Origin: Zychaea mexicana
Taxonomy: Eukaryota > Mucoromycota > Mucoromycetes > Mucorales > Lichtheimiaceae
Reading direction: 5' to 3'
Length of the DNA: 64,000 nucleotides
Assembly: GCF_025766255.1 (NCBI RefSeq)
Contig: NW_026516669.1
Span: forward strand, 764,903 to 828,902
A program made the position numbers and the translations under genes. This document shows positions 1 to 18,427 of the stretch, piece after piece. How positions within the stretch are numbered: position 1 is the stretch's first letter; each line of letters begins with the position of its first letter. The notes under the pieces were generated by a model, which saw nothing but the letters and a program-made list of their open reading frames with translations, was not told the origin of the DNA and did no database searches.

Positions 1-1605
1 CGACAAATAGCTTCAACAGCAGAACGCTATTAGACAACAATACATAAGTTCCCAAATTAGGCTAAATGGTTCATAAAAGGTTGTTGTATTAGACAATATT
101 TACCCAAACATGAGACCTGCTGCAGCAAACCCAAACTTTGCGATCTGGTCCGCTAGTATGTTCAGTTTTAATTGCAATGGCGTATTTTCATCCTGCGCAT
201 CGCGCATCAGCTGTAGGGTTAAGAATAATACACGTGTGTTTTAGTTTCTTTGCTGCTTTTGTTGTTTTCTGCATCACGCATCATCAACTTACGGTCATGG
301 CCCTGCCATAAAAGGAATTTACGCCGACAGCAATCACTACTACCTGCACTATAGTTGTTACCATCCTGCAATCCTATACCACTACTGGTACATACTAATG
401 TATGGCCACTAGCTTACTTTTGCTACACCTTGGATGACTTTAGATCCGCTAAAGATGATGCAGTCGCCATGTTGATCGGTGTATTTCTTTACTGGTTTGG
501 ACTCGCCTGTAGCTGTGGATTCGTCGCATCTCAGATTATGGCTACACAAAAGCATACGTCAAACCATTGTGCAACGAGAACCCCGTTTTTTTGTTTATAC
601 GCCATGCACTTACCCTTCAATGTAAACACAGTCTACCGTGACCATGTCGCCTGGCTCTAAAAACATCACATCGCCCACGACCACTTGACGAATGTGTACT
701 TGTTGCGCTATGCCTCCACGTAAAACCTGATATGTAAATAGTAATGGTTTAGGGGGAATGTTTCTTCTCGCTGTAGAGGATGGCGACTGACAAAACCGAA
801 GAGGGTGTAATATACCTTGACGGGGCGATCTTCTTTTTTGGCATTCAGCTTGCGAAACTGTTTTTCCTTTTCATAGTCGTTGATAGCGTCTAATTTACCG
901 AACCCAAAAATGAAGGCTTAGAGAGATTTTTCGATCGCCATCGTGCGAAAAAGCACATGCCACTTACTGGTTATCACAACAACTGCGACTGCTACAATAA
1001 TCGCCACACCGTCGACCCTTTATAGACAACAGTACAAAATAGTTTAGTCGAAACGTACAGGTTTTTGTCTGGCGACAGCGTTTCTTGTTGTACTTACCAT
1101 CCAACTTTGGGCTCGTCTGCTGGGTGATTAATAGAGTTGTCTTCCCAGGTTCCCACAGCCAGCGAAACCAAGGATGCTATCGATAGCATGACTATGTTGT
1201 GTGTACGTACAGGTAGGTATTGAGCATCTTTTATGAAAAGTAGGACCAAAATAAAGTCTCTGGCTTACTGAGAGTCTGATCATTATAGGCTGCCCAAATT
1301 AACGAAAAGATCGTCTTTTTAGGCGCTTCTGGGATCTCGTTCCTGCCAAAGATGTGTTTACGCTCCTGAAAAGATCCATGCGTATCATGTTGTTGGACAA
1401 CACCATAACATGGATTGAATGATTCATCGGTCATCAGCCCCATGGTTGGGTCGACCTGTAGACTTTGGCATATGCCACGGGTTCCTCCCAGATCGGCTAA
1501 TAGGGATGCGTCTTTGAAATCTATGAGATCGCATAGCTGCTGTGGCGAAACCGGGAACTTTTTCTCTTTGCGATCATGTTGCGGGAGCAAGGGAGTCGTG
1601 ACCAT
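1..1605 (-). CDS. Ca2+-transporting P-type ATPase, N-terminal part (gene runs off the left edge)
   Basis: This is the 5' portion of a plasma-membrane/vacuolar type Ca2+ pump (PMC1/PMCA-like P2B ATPase), which would export cytosolic Ca2+ using ATP. I place the start at the ATG at 1605-1603. The first exon (1605-1269) encodes the family N-terminus, ending FGRNEIPEAPKKTIFSLIW. Later exons, read on the minus strand, give a first membrane helix (MLSIASLVSLAVGTWED, about 1100-1185) and a second hydrophobic segment (about 970-1010). The actuator domain follows: NDYEKEKQFRKLNAKK near 850, VVVGDVMFLEPGDMV near 650, and the conserved CDESTATGES near 500. The exon ending near 120 reads LQLKLNILADQIAKFG, again typical of P2B pumps. 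Introns are short, with GTAAG-type donors. The phosphorylation (DKTGT) and ATP-binding domains lie outside the window. The family call is confident; vacuolar or plasma-membrane location is not resolved. Confidence 0.9.
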
Positions 1606-1920
1606 GGCTCGTAACGATAATGCCGATGGGAGGGGTTGAAGGAAAAGAAAAGAGACTGAAGAGAAGAAGTAGAGAAAGAGGATGGAAACACGACGGTGTG
1701 CGCTGTGTATATTATATATATATTGAAAAAAAACTTGTATAACAAACAGTTCAGGCAGGGCATTAACAGTCCGGCAGATTAGAGCTTCTTTTTGTGGTAA
1801 AACAAACATGCAACATGCCAATTTCACTCTTTTTCTTATTAATTTCACTAGCTCTTTTTCTTCTTCAGCCGAAAATTCTAAAGGATTGCGAAAAAAACAC
1901 ATATCACGGGAGCGCTTTAT

Positions 1921-2486
1921 TTATTGCTCACCGGCCACTTCTTCCGGCACAATACCCTCTTTTATCAACAAATCTTCCAAGTCGCCAGACTGGTGCATGT
2001 TGAGCAGGATATCACAGCCACCAACAAACTCGCCCTTGATGTACACCTGAGGAATCGTGGGCCATTCTGAGTATTCCTTGACACCCTGTCGCAAGTCGGG
2101 ATCTTCCAATACGTTGAATGTTTGCACCTTCGAAAAGTCAACTCCCTGGACTTGCATAATCTGTACAGCAGCACGACTGAAACCGCACTATAACACACAA
2201 TGTAACTGATTGATTAGCAGCAAGCGACAACTTGATGCTTCCTATCCAGCAATATCTCTCATCCAATCCCAAATTACCATTGGCTGGTCAGGCGTGCCCT
2301 TCATAAACAGTACAACGTCCTTTGACTTGACATCCTAATATAACACATTATCGATTCCGTATTAATATACCATGTGAGCTTTCTCCCACTCTCTCTTCCC
2401 TATTCTTGTATTCAACGTTTCAACCCTCGAGTTCTTACTTTATCGAGCTGCTGGCGCAAAGCATCCGACAGCCAACGTGCCCACAT
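1921..2486 (-). CDS. GRX5: Monothiol glutaredoxin, mitochondrial Grx5 type
   Basis: This is a CGFS-type monothiol glutaredoxin, which in the Grx5/GLRX5 family carries and transfers Fe-S clusters in mitochondria. There are three exons: 2486-2439, 2334-2278 and 2187-1921. Exon 2 encodes [14 protein letters not shown]. Exon 3 opens exactly with the active site CGFS (codons at 2187-2176), followed by [20 protein letters not shown] and the glutathione-binding VGGCDI. The spliced protein is about 123 aa, shorter than Grx5 proteins with a full targeting peptide. The reading frame upstream of the chosen ATG (2486) is closed by a TAG near 2535, so an extra 5' exon carrying the mitochondrial presequence may exist. 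The gene is transcribed toward the Ca2+-ATPase gene, about 320 bp away on the same strand. Confidence 0.9.
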
Positions 2487-3365
2487 GGGACCATGGGCTC
2501 GAGCATTCACCGCCGGGCGCAAAAGATTAGACTATATGGAGGTTTTCGTTTATTACCATTAGGATCCATCGTACACAAAAAAAGTTCAAGATTCGTGGAG
2601 GATCGTAAATACTTTCTTTATTCAAAAATAACTTACGGTACGCGATGCTGCACGGAAAAAGTTCATTTTGTAAATGTCAAACTGATTTGATTGTTAAGCG
2701 AAAAGATCGGGCCCTGCTTGTCGCACGACCGAGTTGCTTTTTCTTCATTCTGAGTCCGAAATGGAAGCTATTTCTGTACATTCTTTTGTTGTCATAGTCG
2801 ATATGCTGCGACGATGCCAGTCTCTGCTGTGAGAGTGCCCGTGGTAGCATCAAGAAGCAGGTTACTCGGCATGTATCGGTAGATTTACTGCGCTAATGAA
2901 GTACCTTCATTAAGGTACAGGGCTTAGTTCCTGACAAATGAAATGGTAACGTCTGAAACTACTGCTACACCGCTGTAATATGATTATAGACCATCATGTA
3001 CACTAGCCTCCAGGGAGTTGTATAGAGTCAAGTAGTACCCGGTAAACAGAGCAGTACGTAAGATTTATATATAATACTTATGGACTGTTTCATCTCATTC
3101 TTTTTGAGTATACTGTTACGACGTCCTCTTTCAATACCGCGTGTGCGTATCCATTAGCACATCATTATAGGTCTATTTTCGAAGTACATACAAAGGTATA
3201 CGCTACTGTACGGCAAACGTTGAGACTCGTAGCTATCTTAGTCTAGAGAAATAATAGTGAGCATGACACATATGGTGTTCCGTTCTTGTCTGACGCTGTA
3301 AGTAATTTTTAAAGACGCGTCCGCCGCGAATTCTCGTTCCTTTCACCTACACTGCGCGTTTCCAC
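2487..3365. other. Intergenic region between divergent GRX5 and SMC5
   Basis: About 880 bp separate the divergently transcribed glutaredoxin and SMC5 genes. No ORF here has recognisable protein content. It should hold both promoters and perhaps an upstream GRX5 exon (around 2540-2570). I see no RNA gene or repeat. Confidence 0.5.
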
Positions 3366-8028
<4,663 letters not shown>

Positions 8029-8279
8029 GTTCCATCAAAAAGACATTTACCCACTAGCTTTTTCGTTTCTTTTCCTCCTTGCCCTGTTCATGCAATAAAG
8101 ACGTTCGCTCTCCACCTTTTTTTCGGAAAGAAGGCTATAAATGGCATGGGCCGTTCGGACTGCGTGTGACCGCAGCAATGATTCGTCAACTTAAATGAAG
8201 CTTTTCCACGCGCTGTGCATATCCGCATTCTCTTCTGTCTTTTCCTCTTTCTTTTTCATTTCGTCTCATTCGTAACACG

Positions 8280-11200
8280 ATGCCCACAATATCGGCTTTG
8301 AAAGAGAGATACGCTTTTGCTACGACCCTTGAGGAACGCCAAGACGCCATCCGACAACACGCTGTCACTGGCACCGACGAATGGTACTACTATCGGGGTC
8401 TGACATTACTGGCGCAGCTGCAAGAAACTGTGTCAAGCGTGGCGCCACGCCAGCCAACCGAAGCCGAATCTGAGCTTGTTGCCGAAATACGGAGCTTGCT
8501 CCACCAATACAGCCGGTTGAACAACAGGGTGTCGACCAGTAACAACTACCGCAAGCTCAACGCACGGTTCCATTTGTTGCTTTATCCGCTGGACTCGTCC
8601 ACGACAACGACTTACATCCGAGATCAGCTTCATCTGGTAAGTGATGATACTGAGGACCCGCACCAGCAGCCACCACAAGAAGAAGAGGCTGGGTCGCCCA
8701 AGCCAACGCGTCGCGTTAAGCCAGGAGACTTTGACCCTTCTATCCTGGAACCTGCTACCGTTCTCGATCGAGCACTCGCGCGTAGCGACCGCATTGAGGC
8801 ATTACTCGCTTTTCCTTGCCTCCGAGACGAGTACGAGATGGAAAAAGAGCAACAAGTTCTGCATGAGCTGCTTTCGTCTCCGCACTCGGATACGCGTGAT
8901 CAATGCGACATTGTGCAGCGTTTGGCTCGGTTCCTTGACAAGTATAGCGACTATTCCGTCACACAGTTTCAAGTAGACAACCTGACTATCGAGCAAATGG
9001 AGCGATTGATGCAAACACAGCAGCGCCATGAGCTTATCGAAATGTACATTGGCAAACTGGGCAAGGACGTTGACCGTGTGTGGTCTTTTGTGAAGGCATT
9101 GCCCGACAGCTACAACGGGCTCAAATACTTGATTCTCTTCCACAAGATAAAGGATGCCACCATCCACGGTCAGTTCGAAGATCATGCATTGTTCGAGTCT
9201 TATTGGAGAGTGCGCAGTGGGCGCCGTGACAACTGGCGCTTCAAGGTATTGTGATGAGAAAGAAGAAACCTTTACTGCTCTTTAACTCGTAAAACACACG
9301 CAATGCTATGCATTAACTTTGAGGGCTGACTGTGTCACTGTGATGTCCAGGAATTTCCATCGCCAAGTCCCCAAGCGCATGAAGAGCTGGTCACTGCTTA
9401 TTTGGCAGGCGCATTGGCCAAGAACCCCGAACTCAGACTGCAGCACTTTGATAGCTATGAAACAGAGCTTAAACACAAGCATGCCAGCATTTTATTGACG
9501 CGCGTCCCTTCTGCTCAGTCACAAGAACATTGGCGCGACGTTCTTGGAGCTGCAGTCTACCGCAATCTCGTTGACAAGTCCGAACTCGGATTTGGTTACT
9601 CAACTCTCCATGCCAAGGAAACCTCAACCACACTGCAAGTCGTGGTCAAAAATATCCCTCATGTCAGCATCCGTGTCTTTGCCATTGACCTGCAACAATA
9701 CTGGCGCCTCCATCCGAGCGCAACTTCGATCAAGGTAGACAGCGTTGACGGACTTTGTCCGACCTGGGAAAAAGAGATGGATTTCAGCAAGCATCCTGCT
9801 ATTCAGACTGTGGAAAATACCATTGACTTGGAAAAACTGGCTCCTGAAGTGTTTGCCAGCCGTGGCGCGTGGGTGGTGGACTTTGTTGGTGGGCGTGAGA
9901 GTTGCCGCGCTATTATCCAAAAGGTAATGTTTCTTATTTTCTGTGTAATCAAAACAAATTTATGCTCATCATCAAGTGCACATTTCCTACAGGGTCGTCT
10001 ACGACACATCTGCAAGGATACTTCTGCTGGTCATTTGTTCCGTATCCTTGATGAAAAGAACGCCCCTGTAGATGCCAAGATATTGTATCGCAATGAGTAT
10101 TACGAGGTCAATGAAGACCACAACATCCTGATTCCATACAGATCCAAGATTGACGATGCTGGTGCAGAGGCCCAAATGCTTATTTTGCACGACGAGTTTT
10201 GTGAGCCTTTGCGATTCACATGCAAGCAAGAGGATTATACGCTCGACATAAACTGTTACGTGAACCCAGAAAGCCTTGTACCCAACCGACAAACCAAGGT
10301 CGTTGTTAACCCACGCTTGACCATTTACGATGAGCCTGTACCGCTGCATATGCTAGAGTCCGTCAGCTTTACCGTTGACGCGACAAACAGTCGTGGTGTA
10401 AAGAGCACGTTTACTCAGCACGTGGCAGCAACAAGCCCGTCTATGGAGTTTGAATTCACTGTGCCAAACTCATTGAGCTCGTTAGCTTTTCGTCTTCGCG
10501 GTCAAGTCCAGTCTGCCGATGGCACATCAACCCACGACGTCGACGCAACACATGCCACAGAGTTTACTTCTATGGGAGCAATGGCTAGTGCATATCTACG
10601 AGCGGATGCTGATGGCTATTTCATACAAGTGCTCGGCAAGAATGGTATGTTCACACATACACAAGATATATATGCAATTGCCATGATAAAATATAACTTT
10701 TCATAATCATGCTTTACTTTTTAGGTGAGCCTCAAAGGAATACCGATGTCCATCTTGAAATGACCCATACATTGCTGTCGTTCACTCCAGTTGAGCAGAA
10801 GTTGCGAACAAACGACAAGGGCACTGTCCGTCTGGGCAAGCTTGATAACGTCTCACAAGTGATAATTACGGCGCCAGTGCGTAAAGTATGGCAGCTTCTC
10901 GTCCCCACCCCTCAGACACCTTCTCGTATGAATCAACAAGCAGACCAGCCTTTCAAGATTCCTGGTGAATTCGTGTATTGTGCCCTATTTCAGCTGCTGG
11001 ATAGTGAAAGCGTCAACATTATCCACGACTGTACTAGCAAGGTGGCAGTGCATGATACCTACATCGATGTTCAAGGTCTGCCAGAAGGTGCATATCAATT
11101 TCATTTGGCATCAAAGGGACGTAGTATCATGCAGTTGGAGTGCATCATCATTGCCTCGGACGGACAACAGGCAACAAAGAGTGGTCACTGGTCTGATTGG

Positions 11201-14200
11201 GTGCTCGGCAAGGAAGCGTATGCGCAAACAAGCTCTCGCAAGCCACTCTACATCGATGATGTTCAAGTGAGCGAGAATCAAGTCATTGTGAACCTTAACA
11301 GTACCGGATCGTCAAAGGCAGCGACACGTGCCATCGTTACAGCAAGTGCGTTTGTGTCTGAGCAAGGCACAGCCGTTGCTAGGTTGCTCCGCAGTTTACC
11401 AGCACGCCAGTTTTTGAAAGCGCCTCTGGATACCGAGGCCACGTTCTTGACTGGTCGCAAGCTTAGTGAAGAATTTCAGTACGTCCTTAACCGTGCACGC
11501 ACTGAGAAATGGTTGGGTAGCACTTTGACAAAGCCATCGGTCTTGATGTATCCTGACGAACGTCGAACGACGACCACACAAGACCGAAATTTGGAGAAGG
11601 ACCGCACATTTACTTCCAAACGAGAGCGGCATCTTGAAAACGCTAGTTACAAGACAGTTGCAAGAAATTTAGCAAGTTACGCAAATACTAACTTTGCCGA
11701 AGCAACCAACGATCTCACTTTTCTCAACCACCGCTGCCCGTCACTTATTGTCACACCAGACGAGCAAGGCCAAATTGCCATTGACCGAGAAAAATTGGGT
11801 GATGGCAACATTTTACATATTGCCGTACAGCACGGCGAGCAAGTTTTGATCTATCAGCGTATTCTTGACGGTGCTCCACTGGACCTTAAACTCAATGACC
11901 TTTCACAGCAAGGCAACTCAGACATCCTATACGTCCGAACCAAGGCTGTCGCCGAGCTCTTGCCGCAGCAGCAACTCACGCTCGACCTGAACCATGAATG
12001 GGAAGTCGTCGATTCTTTTGAGAAAGTGTTTACCCTCTTTGAAAACATGTCGAACGTTTCCCTTGGGCATGTAGACTTTTTGAAGCGCTGGTCCAAGTTC
12101 ACTGATGAAGAGAAGCTTAAAAAGCACGACGATATGGCATGCCATGAGCTCAATCTTTGGATCAAGTTCAAGGACGTGAACTTCTTTGCCAAGCACATTA
12201 GACCATACCTCGAGTCAAAGTTGTTCAAGACTTTCATGGACTACTATCTTCTTGATGATCGTACCAGTTTGCAATCGTATGCAGACTCGATCAATCTATA
12301 TGAGGAACTGTCCGTTTATGAAAAGGCACTGCTGGCGAAAAAGATACCCGAACTTCTCCCTGTAACTCTGCAAGCATTTTTGGACACATATACTCCGAAG
12401 TCAGATGCCAACTTTGACGCTGTCTTGGCAGGAAGCACTCTTCAACAACCGGGAATGCCCCTAGGTGCCCCTCCACCACCGCCACCTGGAAGCAATTATG
12501 GTCTGGACTCATCGATGTATGAGCAAGGCGAGCAGCTGAACACCCTTCGAGCTACGCCGCGTCACGCAATGATGGCTGCAAGACCTGCTGCGTTCCCACA
12601 ATCTGGATTTGGTAGATCTTTAGATGCTTCGGTTACTCCTCAGGCTTTTGGAGGTAAAGTGAACCCACATTATATCAGAACTGTATGGAAAAGCTATAGT
12701 TATATTGAAGCTTACATCAACCAAAACGCGTTTCCGGTAGCACAACAGCAGCAACAACAACCTGTGCTCATGGCTTCTGCTTCTGTTCAAGTTTCTGCGG
12801 AAGACGAGGAAGACTCTGATGAGGATATGGGTTTTGGTCTGTTTAATGGTGTATCTGGCAGTGAAGGACAAAATTCTGACGATAATCTTGATGAATTTGA
12901 ACCAGAAGACGAAGCTGGCGACGACGAAGAAGACGCCCTCCGAGAAGCATTACGACAGCGCCAGGGCAAAAAGTTACCATTCAGATTTACAAAGCCAACC
13001 AAAGAATGGGCCGAAAAGGGCTATTATCAGTCTGCACGATATGGACAGCCGGTGGAAGTGAACCGGTTTTGGATCGACTACTTGGAGTCTGATGCGCAAG
13101 GACAATTCCTTTCCGGGGTATGTTTCAATAGCTACAAGAAGCAATATATACGTTTGTACAATTGCTGCAAACAACGAATGGCTAACTTCATAAGCGGTCA
13201 ACATCAGAACTTTATTTATGCCATAAACAGCTTCACGGAAATTATGTTCGCACTAGCGCTGTCTGATTTGCCGTTCAAGTCCCAGTGGAAGCAAGAATCC
13301 GACATCCCCAACAACAAGCTTGTGATTACGGTGGAGACCCCTTGCCTTGTTTTTTATCGTCAGCTTAAGGCAAGTCATCGCCAGTTACATAATTAGAAAT
13401 AACACATGCTTTTAAGCGAATGCTGATTTCCAATATTCTTAATGCAACAGGAGGCGCAAAACACCCCACCTGCTAACCCGAGCGTTCTCCTCGGACAAAA
13501 CTTTTTCTTGAACAAGGACAATGTTAATGCTAACCAGGATGAGCTTGACATGGTTGATCCAGCCGATTTGGAGCCGGCTACAGAGTATGGCTGGCACGTT
13601 GCTATCAGTAACGTATCGTCCAAGCGATCCGATATCGAAGTGACACTCCAGGTTCCTGTCGGATCGATTCCTACCGGTGATACGCCCTACTGCCAATCAC
13701 GCACGCTCCAGCTCCAGCCTTACTCTACCTGGCAGTCTGTTGTTGGAAGCTTCTACTTCCCATCGTGTGGTGAATTCGGTCAATTCCCCGTCACCGTTTC
13801 TTGCTCCTCGTTGCTGGCTGGTGCGACTTCTCCGTTGAAGCTTCATGTGAAAACACCGGATACGGTGTCAGCATCCTCTTCTTGGACAGCTTTAGCAAGC
13901 AGTGGTGCAGATGACCAGGTCATGACACATTTGCTCCAGGCTAACCTCGAAAAGGTTGATTTGGGCTTGCTGCGCTGGCGCCTGGGTAATCCAGAGTTTG
14001 CTCGCAAGGTTATTGATACGCTACGCTACCGCCGGTTCTATTCGATCGCAGTATGGCAGTATGCTCTGCATCACAGATTTCCCGAAGCCATCAGGGAGCT
14101 ACTTGAAAATGAAAAGAGTCTACTCGGTCTATGTGGCACGGCCTTTGAATCGCCACTCGTTTCATCTCCGACACACTTCATCGAACATCCAACCTTGGTC

Positions 14201-15322
14201 GAATATGCCCCTGCTATCCCAGCGCGTCAGCACCAGCTGGGAGCTTTGCCAGAGATCCGTAACAGCGAAATGTACAGATCGTACACAGCGTTCCTCGACA
14301 TACTCGCTGAAAAGCGCCAGGCTAACAACGAAGATCTATTGATCCTAACAGTCTACTTAATCCTCCAAGAGCGGCTTGGCGAGGCACGAAAAATGTATCA
14401 ACGCATCCACCCAGCAGCAGCAACGATTCAACATGACTATCTTGGTGCGTACCTGGAAACCCGTGTACGTGCTGATCTAGTTGATGCGACGACCTTGGAT
14501 CTTAGTGGTGTGCGCGAGATCGCTGAAAAGTATATCCACTGCAGCCAGCTTAAATGGCGCAAGATGTTTGCAAGCCTTCGCGACTTTGTCGACGAAGTGG
14601 AACGACAGCAGCACAGCAATAACAAGGATGACCAGGACTCAGTCATGCCAGAGCGACAACAAGCACAAGCGATTCTCACTGAGCCAGTTTTGGACTTTGA
14701 TCTCGAGCAAAATGAGCTTGTACTCCACTACTCCAAGGTGAAACAAGTTGAAATCCGGTACTACAAGACGGACGTGGAGGCCATGTTCTCTCATAACCCA
14801 TTCAATCGATCATCGGATGCTGGTTGGGTCAAGCCGCACGTGATACAGAAGATCGATCTGAACGCGAGTGATAGTGATGAAGTTGAAGAACAGTTGGAGC
14901 CTTATGAAGTGATTGGTGTCGGTAAAGCCAATATCAAGACGCGTCGTATCTCTTTGCCAGGTGATATCACCCATGCAATTGTTCAAATTAATGGGGGCGG
15001 ATTAAAACGTCGTAAGCCGTACTTTTCTCACTCGCTGTTGGTCCACCTTGTCGAGTCCTACGGTATGGTGCGTGTTGCGGACAAGGCCTCGAGACGACCT
15101 ATCGCCGGTACCTACGTCAAAGTTTATGCACGTCTCAAGGAAAGCCAAGCTGTGGAGTTTTGGAAAGATGGCTACACTGGTTTGAATGGTGTGTTTGATT
15201 ATGTCAATGTCACCGAGGCCAGCTTGGAGAAACTGCAAAAGGTGGATAAGTTTAGCTTGCTTGTTTCTTCAGTTAAAAACGGAGCAGTTGTGGAGGAGGT
15301 ATATCCACCTTCCAGCTGCTGA
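8280..15322 (+). CDS. Very large conserved uncharacterised protein (~2,235 aa)
   Basis: Five exons (8280-9245, 9351-9923, 9993-10644, 10725-13369, 13451-15322) join in frame to about 2,235 codons. The fourth intron has a GC donor (AAG|GCAAGT). I do not recognise a named family. The N-terminal 320 residues are helical and charged. Residues about 400-900 read as repeated beta-sandwich-like segments (for example LFRILDEKNAPVDAKILY and LTIYDEPVPLHMLESVSF), reminiscent of macroglobulin/Ig-like modules. Near residue 1310 is a PPPPPPG stretch, then a Q-run and an acidic block (about 1420-1465). After a further beta-rich region comes a helical segment (HLLQANLEKVDLGLLRWRLG). The extreme C-terminus (RRPIAGTYVKVYARL, KDGYTGLNGVFDYV) again looks like a carboxypeptidase-regulatory/Ig fold. 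I see no signal peptide, thioester motif or membrane helix. In-frame introns near 12653-12740 and 13119-13195 are possible. No function is assigned. Confidence 0.75.
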
Positions 15323-16183
15323 ACATCGTGCTTTACCCCTTTCGTTCCCTCTCTCTTGTTATTTTCCAGCCCAACCAGTTGAATACAAAGCGGACTAATA
15401 AAGACAGTTGGGATTTGTGATATTGCGTTTTACATACTACTCTATGCTGCACCTTTATGGTCCAGGATCACCCTGGTCAATCGACAACTAGCTCAAGATC
15501 TGGATTCTCGTTGCACAGCAAGTCCGCTGTTTTGGGTCTAAATTCTTGCTATCCACATCATTCATCCTACGTGCAGGCATACAGTATATGCGTGTCGTAC
15601 GGATAGGTATGTGCTCAGGAAATGAAAGATGATAATGGCTCTCTATCACGAGAGCAGCGAGTAAATGTTTCAACTCGTCTTCTTTTTCCCAAAAAAAAAA
15701 TTAATGATTCTCACAAAGGGATGATGAGAAGCATTATCCGAGATTAAGCAATCGATGGTAAGACGTAAGCAGGTTGCACAAGGCAAGCAAGATGTCGGAT
15801 ATAGAGATGCCTTTTTGATTTAACCGGACGACTAAGCTAACAGTACGTCCATTTAAAGCGCATTTGTCCATGTTTAATGTTGGTCCTCACGTAGTACAGC
15901 AAAGAAAACTGTGATCCGCATCTGATAAAAAATGGATCTGATTAAGTATAATAATAGCTTATAGCACACCATTGCACAATATATGGATCTTTTTCCTTCT
16001 TTGTACGTCCCTCCCTCTGGCGCGCTGCCCCCGATCTTTGATCTCACCCATACGATGTACTGCGCTCATGGTAAAAAAAATCAAGTTTTCGGAACTGGAT
16101 ATAAATGGCGTTTACAACGGAAGCATTTTCTTCATTCTGTCCTATTCTTTCCCGCTTTCATATTGGCTGGAAAAATTTGCAGA
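15323..16183. other. Intergenic region, no gene seen
   Basis: This holds the 3' end of the large gene, with an AATAAAG-like polyadenylation signal near 15397, and the promoter of the next gene. ORFs here are short, lack family features and overlap low-complexity sequence. Confidence 0.5.
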
Positions 16184-18427
16184 ATGTCTAGCGTTAAGGA
16201 ACAATACGACGAGAAAGCACAGCAAGACGTTATTCGTGATGACGCCGTAGACAAGATCGAGTTTGAGGACCAGCACTATGAAGAGACCGGCCTTCACGAA
16301 AGCGATGCAGCTTTAGCAAATGCTCCATGGAAATATAAAATGATCGCACTGGCTACAGCGCTCATGTTGCCTGGTATGAGATTTACTGCTATATATATAT
16401 ATATATCGATTATACTTGAAAACTTGCACAACAGGACAATGTAGTCTTACGAACACACATTCTTATTATTTTTGACAAACTAGTTGGTTCACACTTTTCT
16501 GGAGCTGCTCTTGGTGCAATGAAGGCCTCGTTAAAAGAGGTAAACACTCGATCATATTTTAAGGCATCTACATATATATAACTAAGCAACCACCATATCA
16601 ACAAATATCCTTAGAACCTGATGATTAGCAACACTCGTTATGGTGTGCTATCTTCCTCTGTATCCATTATAAACACGGTCTTCCCGGTCCTTGGCGGTTT
16701 CTTTATTGATGTAGGCAGTCTTTTAGCTCATAATGTTCACCTTGTAGCACCAGAGCTTTTCTCACCCCGTTTGCCTTGCTACTTTAGACATTTGGTACTG
16801 TTTGGGGTACCCTTGTCATCAATTTTATGATTTTGCTCGGTAGTTTGCTGACTGCCATAGCCGCTCATGTTGGTCAGTTTCCATTAATGGTCGTGGGTCA
16901 AGTGGTCTTTGGCATTGGCAGTGGCCTTATTGTGACCATGCAAGAATCACTGCTATCAAAGTGGTTCCGTACGAAGTATCTCGCCCTTGCTATTGGCATG
17001 CAGCTTTCCATCAGTCGTCTTTCTACTTTTTTAGGTACGCTTGTCTCGAACCCTATTTCCGAACGAATGGATGATTGGGTCTGGGCATTCTGGTTGGCGT
17101 TGATCCTCTGTGGCTTTTCCATCATTATGAACTTGATTTATGCCTATGTCTTGCACCATCTACAAGGTGCTGTCGTGACAAAGACTGAAATCCTCCGTAT
17201 CAAGGCCAAGAAGACCGTACATGTTCGCTCGCTTTTGAAATTTCCTCCTTATTTTTGGCATATTATTCTTATCGAATTCATTTTTGCTGGTAAGTGGGAT
17301 AGGGTTTAGTATCAGCTGTTCCAAACGTCGCAGCCTTTAATTGTAACTCTACATTCTCTTAATTTAACAGCGGTTTGGACCGTGCACCAATCCGTTGCTA
17401 CAGAGCTCGTTCAAATCCATTTTGGTACCACACAAAAGCTTGCTGCATACAAGGCCAGTGTATCCCAAGTTGTGCCTATTGTCGTAACGCCAATACTGGG
17501 TGTTTTCATTGATCTCGTAGGTCAACGTGTTAAAATATGCAAGTATTCAAGACTACTACTGTACATTTTTAACGGTCATTGTCTCGTCTATCATATTCTT
17601 GGTTTTTACTAACCGAGAACACACATTACAGTGCTATTATCTGCTGCCTTCTTTGTTATTAGTTGTGGGTTACTAGGCTGGACCTACGTCGAACCTATTG
17701 CTGGTATGATCTTGTACAGCTTCTCGCTTGCTTTTGGTCCTATCACTATGATCACGTCTATCGGTATGATCCTGCCATCAGACTATATTGGCACTGGTTT
17801 GGGCCTTTTCAAAAGCTCCAACAACATCGGTAGTTCGATTTTGGACATCATTGTCGGTATAGTCCAGGATAACACAGAAGGAGAAAAGTACACAGGTAAG
17901 TTCGTTGCGGTCACCAAATGAAATACATTAAAAGAACGAGTGTAACAACAGTCTCACGTACACAAAAAACAACTTCTAGGTGTCATGACCGTGTTCGTCA
18001 TTTTGGGCTGTGTCGGCTTCATGATTATTTGCGGTCTGTACTTCACTCAGCGAATTTACTTGAAGAATCTCCTTGAACTTGGTCGCTCGAAGCGCGAAGA
18101 ACGTAAGACTGATCCCACAAAAAGAACCTGGGCTATATATATAATATTGGTCTGTATGTATCATTATGACCGATACTTATCATTGCACTCTCTATTACCA
18201 TGTCTTATGTAGGCATGACAGAAATCAACGACAAAGAACTTTTTCTTACCAAACAAGGCTTGGATTCGCTTAATAATAAAACGACCACCAACTTCAATTA
18301 TTTTGCTATCGGGATCTATGTTTTCTTTGGCATCTGTGCTTGGGTCCTCTTTTTCGTTTTTGCAGTCACTGGAAAGGCAAGTGCAAGAGAGATGAGTTAT
18401 TTAGGATTGTTACATGGTCAAGACTAA
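16184..18427 (+). CDS. MFS transporter, MFSD1-like
   Basis: This is a major facilitator superfamily protein of the MFSD1-like group; animal MFSD1 is a lysosomal transporter, and the substrate here is unknown. The ATG at 16184 gives a hydrophilic acidic N-terminus (MSSVKEQYDEKAQQDVIRDD) before the first helix (KMIALATALMLP). Six or more introns split the gene. Recognisable pieces are SNTRYGVLSSSVSIINTVFP (helix 2), GTLWGTLVINFMILLGSLL, VVGQVVFGIGSGLIVTMQES, SKWFRTKYLALAIG (typical of this subgroup), and the second half from AVWTVHQSVATELVQIHFG to GLGLFKSSNNIGSSILDIIVG. The last exon carries one more helix (FNYFAIGIYVFFGICAWVLF) and ends at 18427. About 12 hydrophobic segments can be counted. 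Family call good; localisation inferred. Confidence 0.85.

Noticed and set aside
355..660. Plus-strand 101-codon ORF over the Ca2+-ATPase
   Set aside because: Antisense to conserved actuator-domain exons (CDESTATGES), so a shadow.
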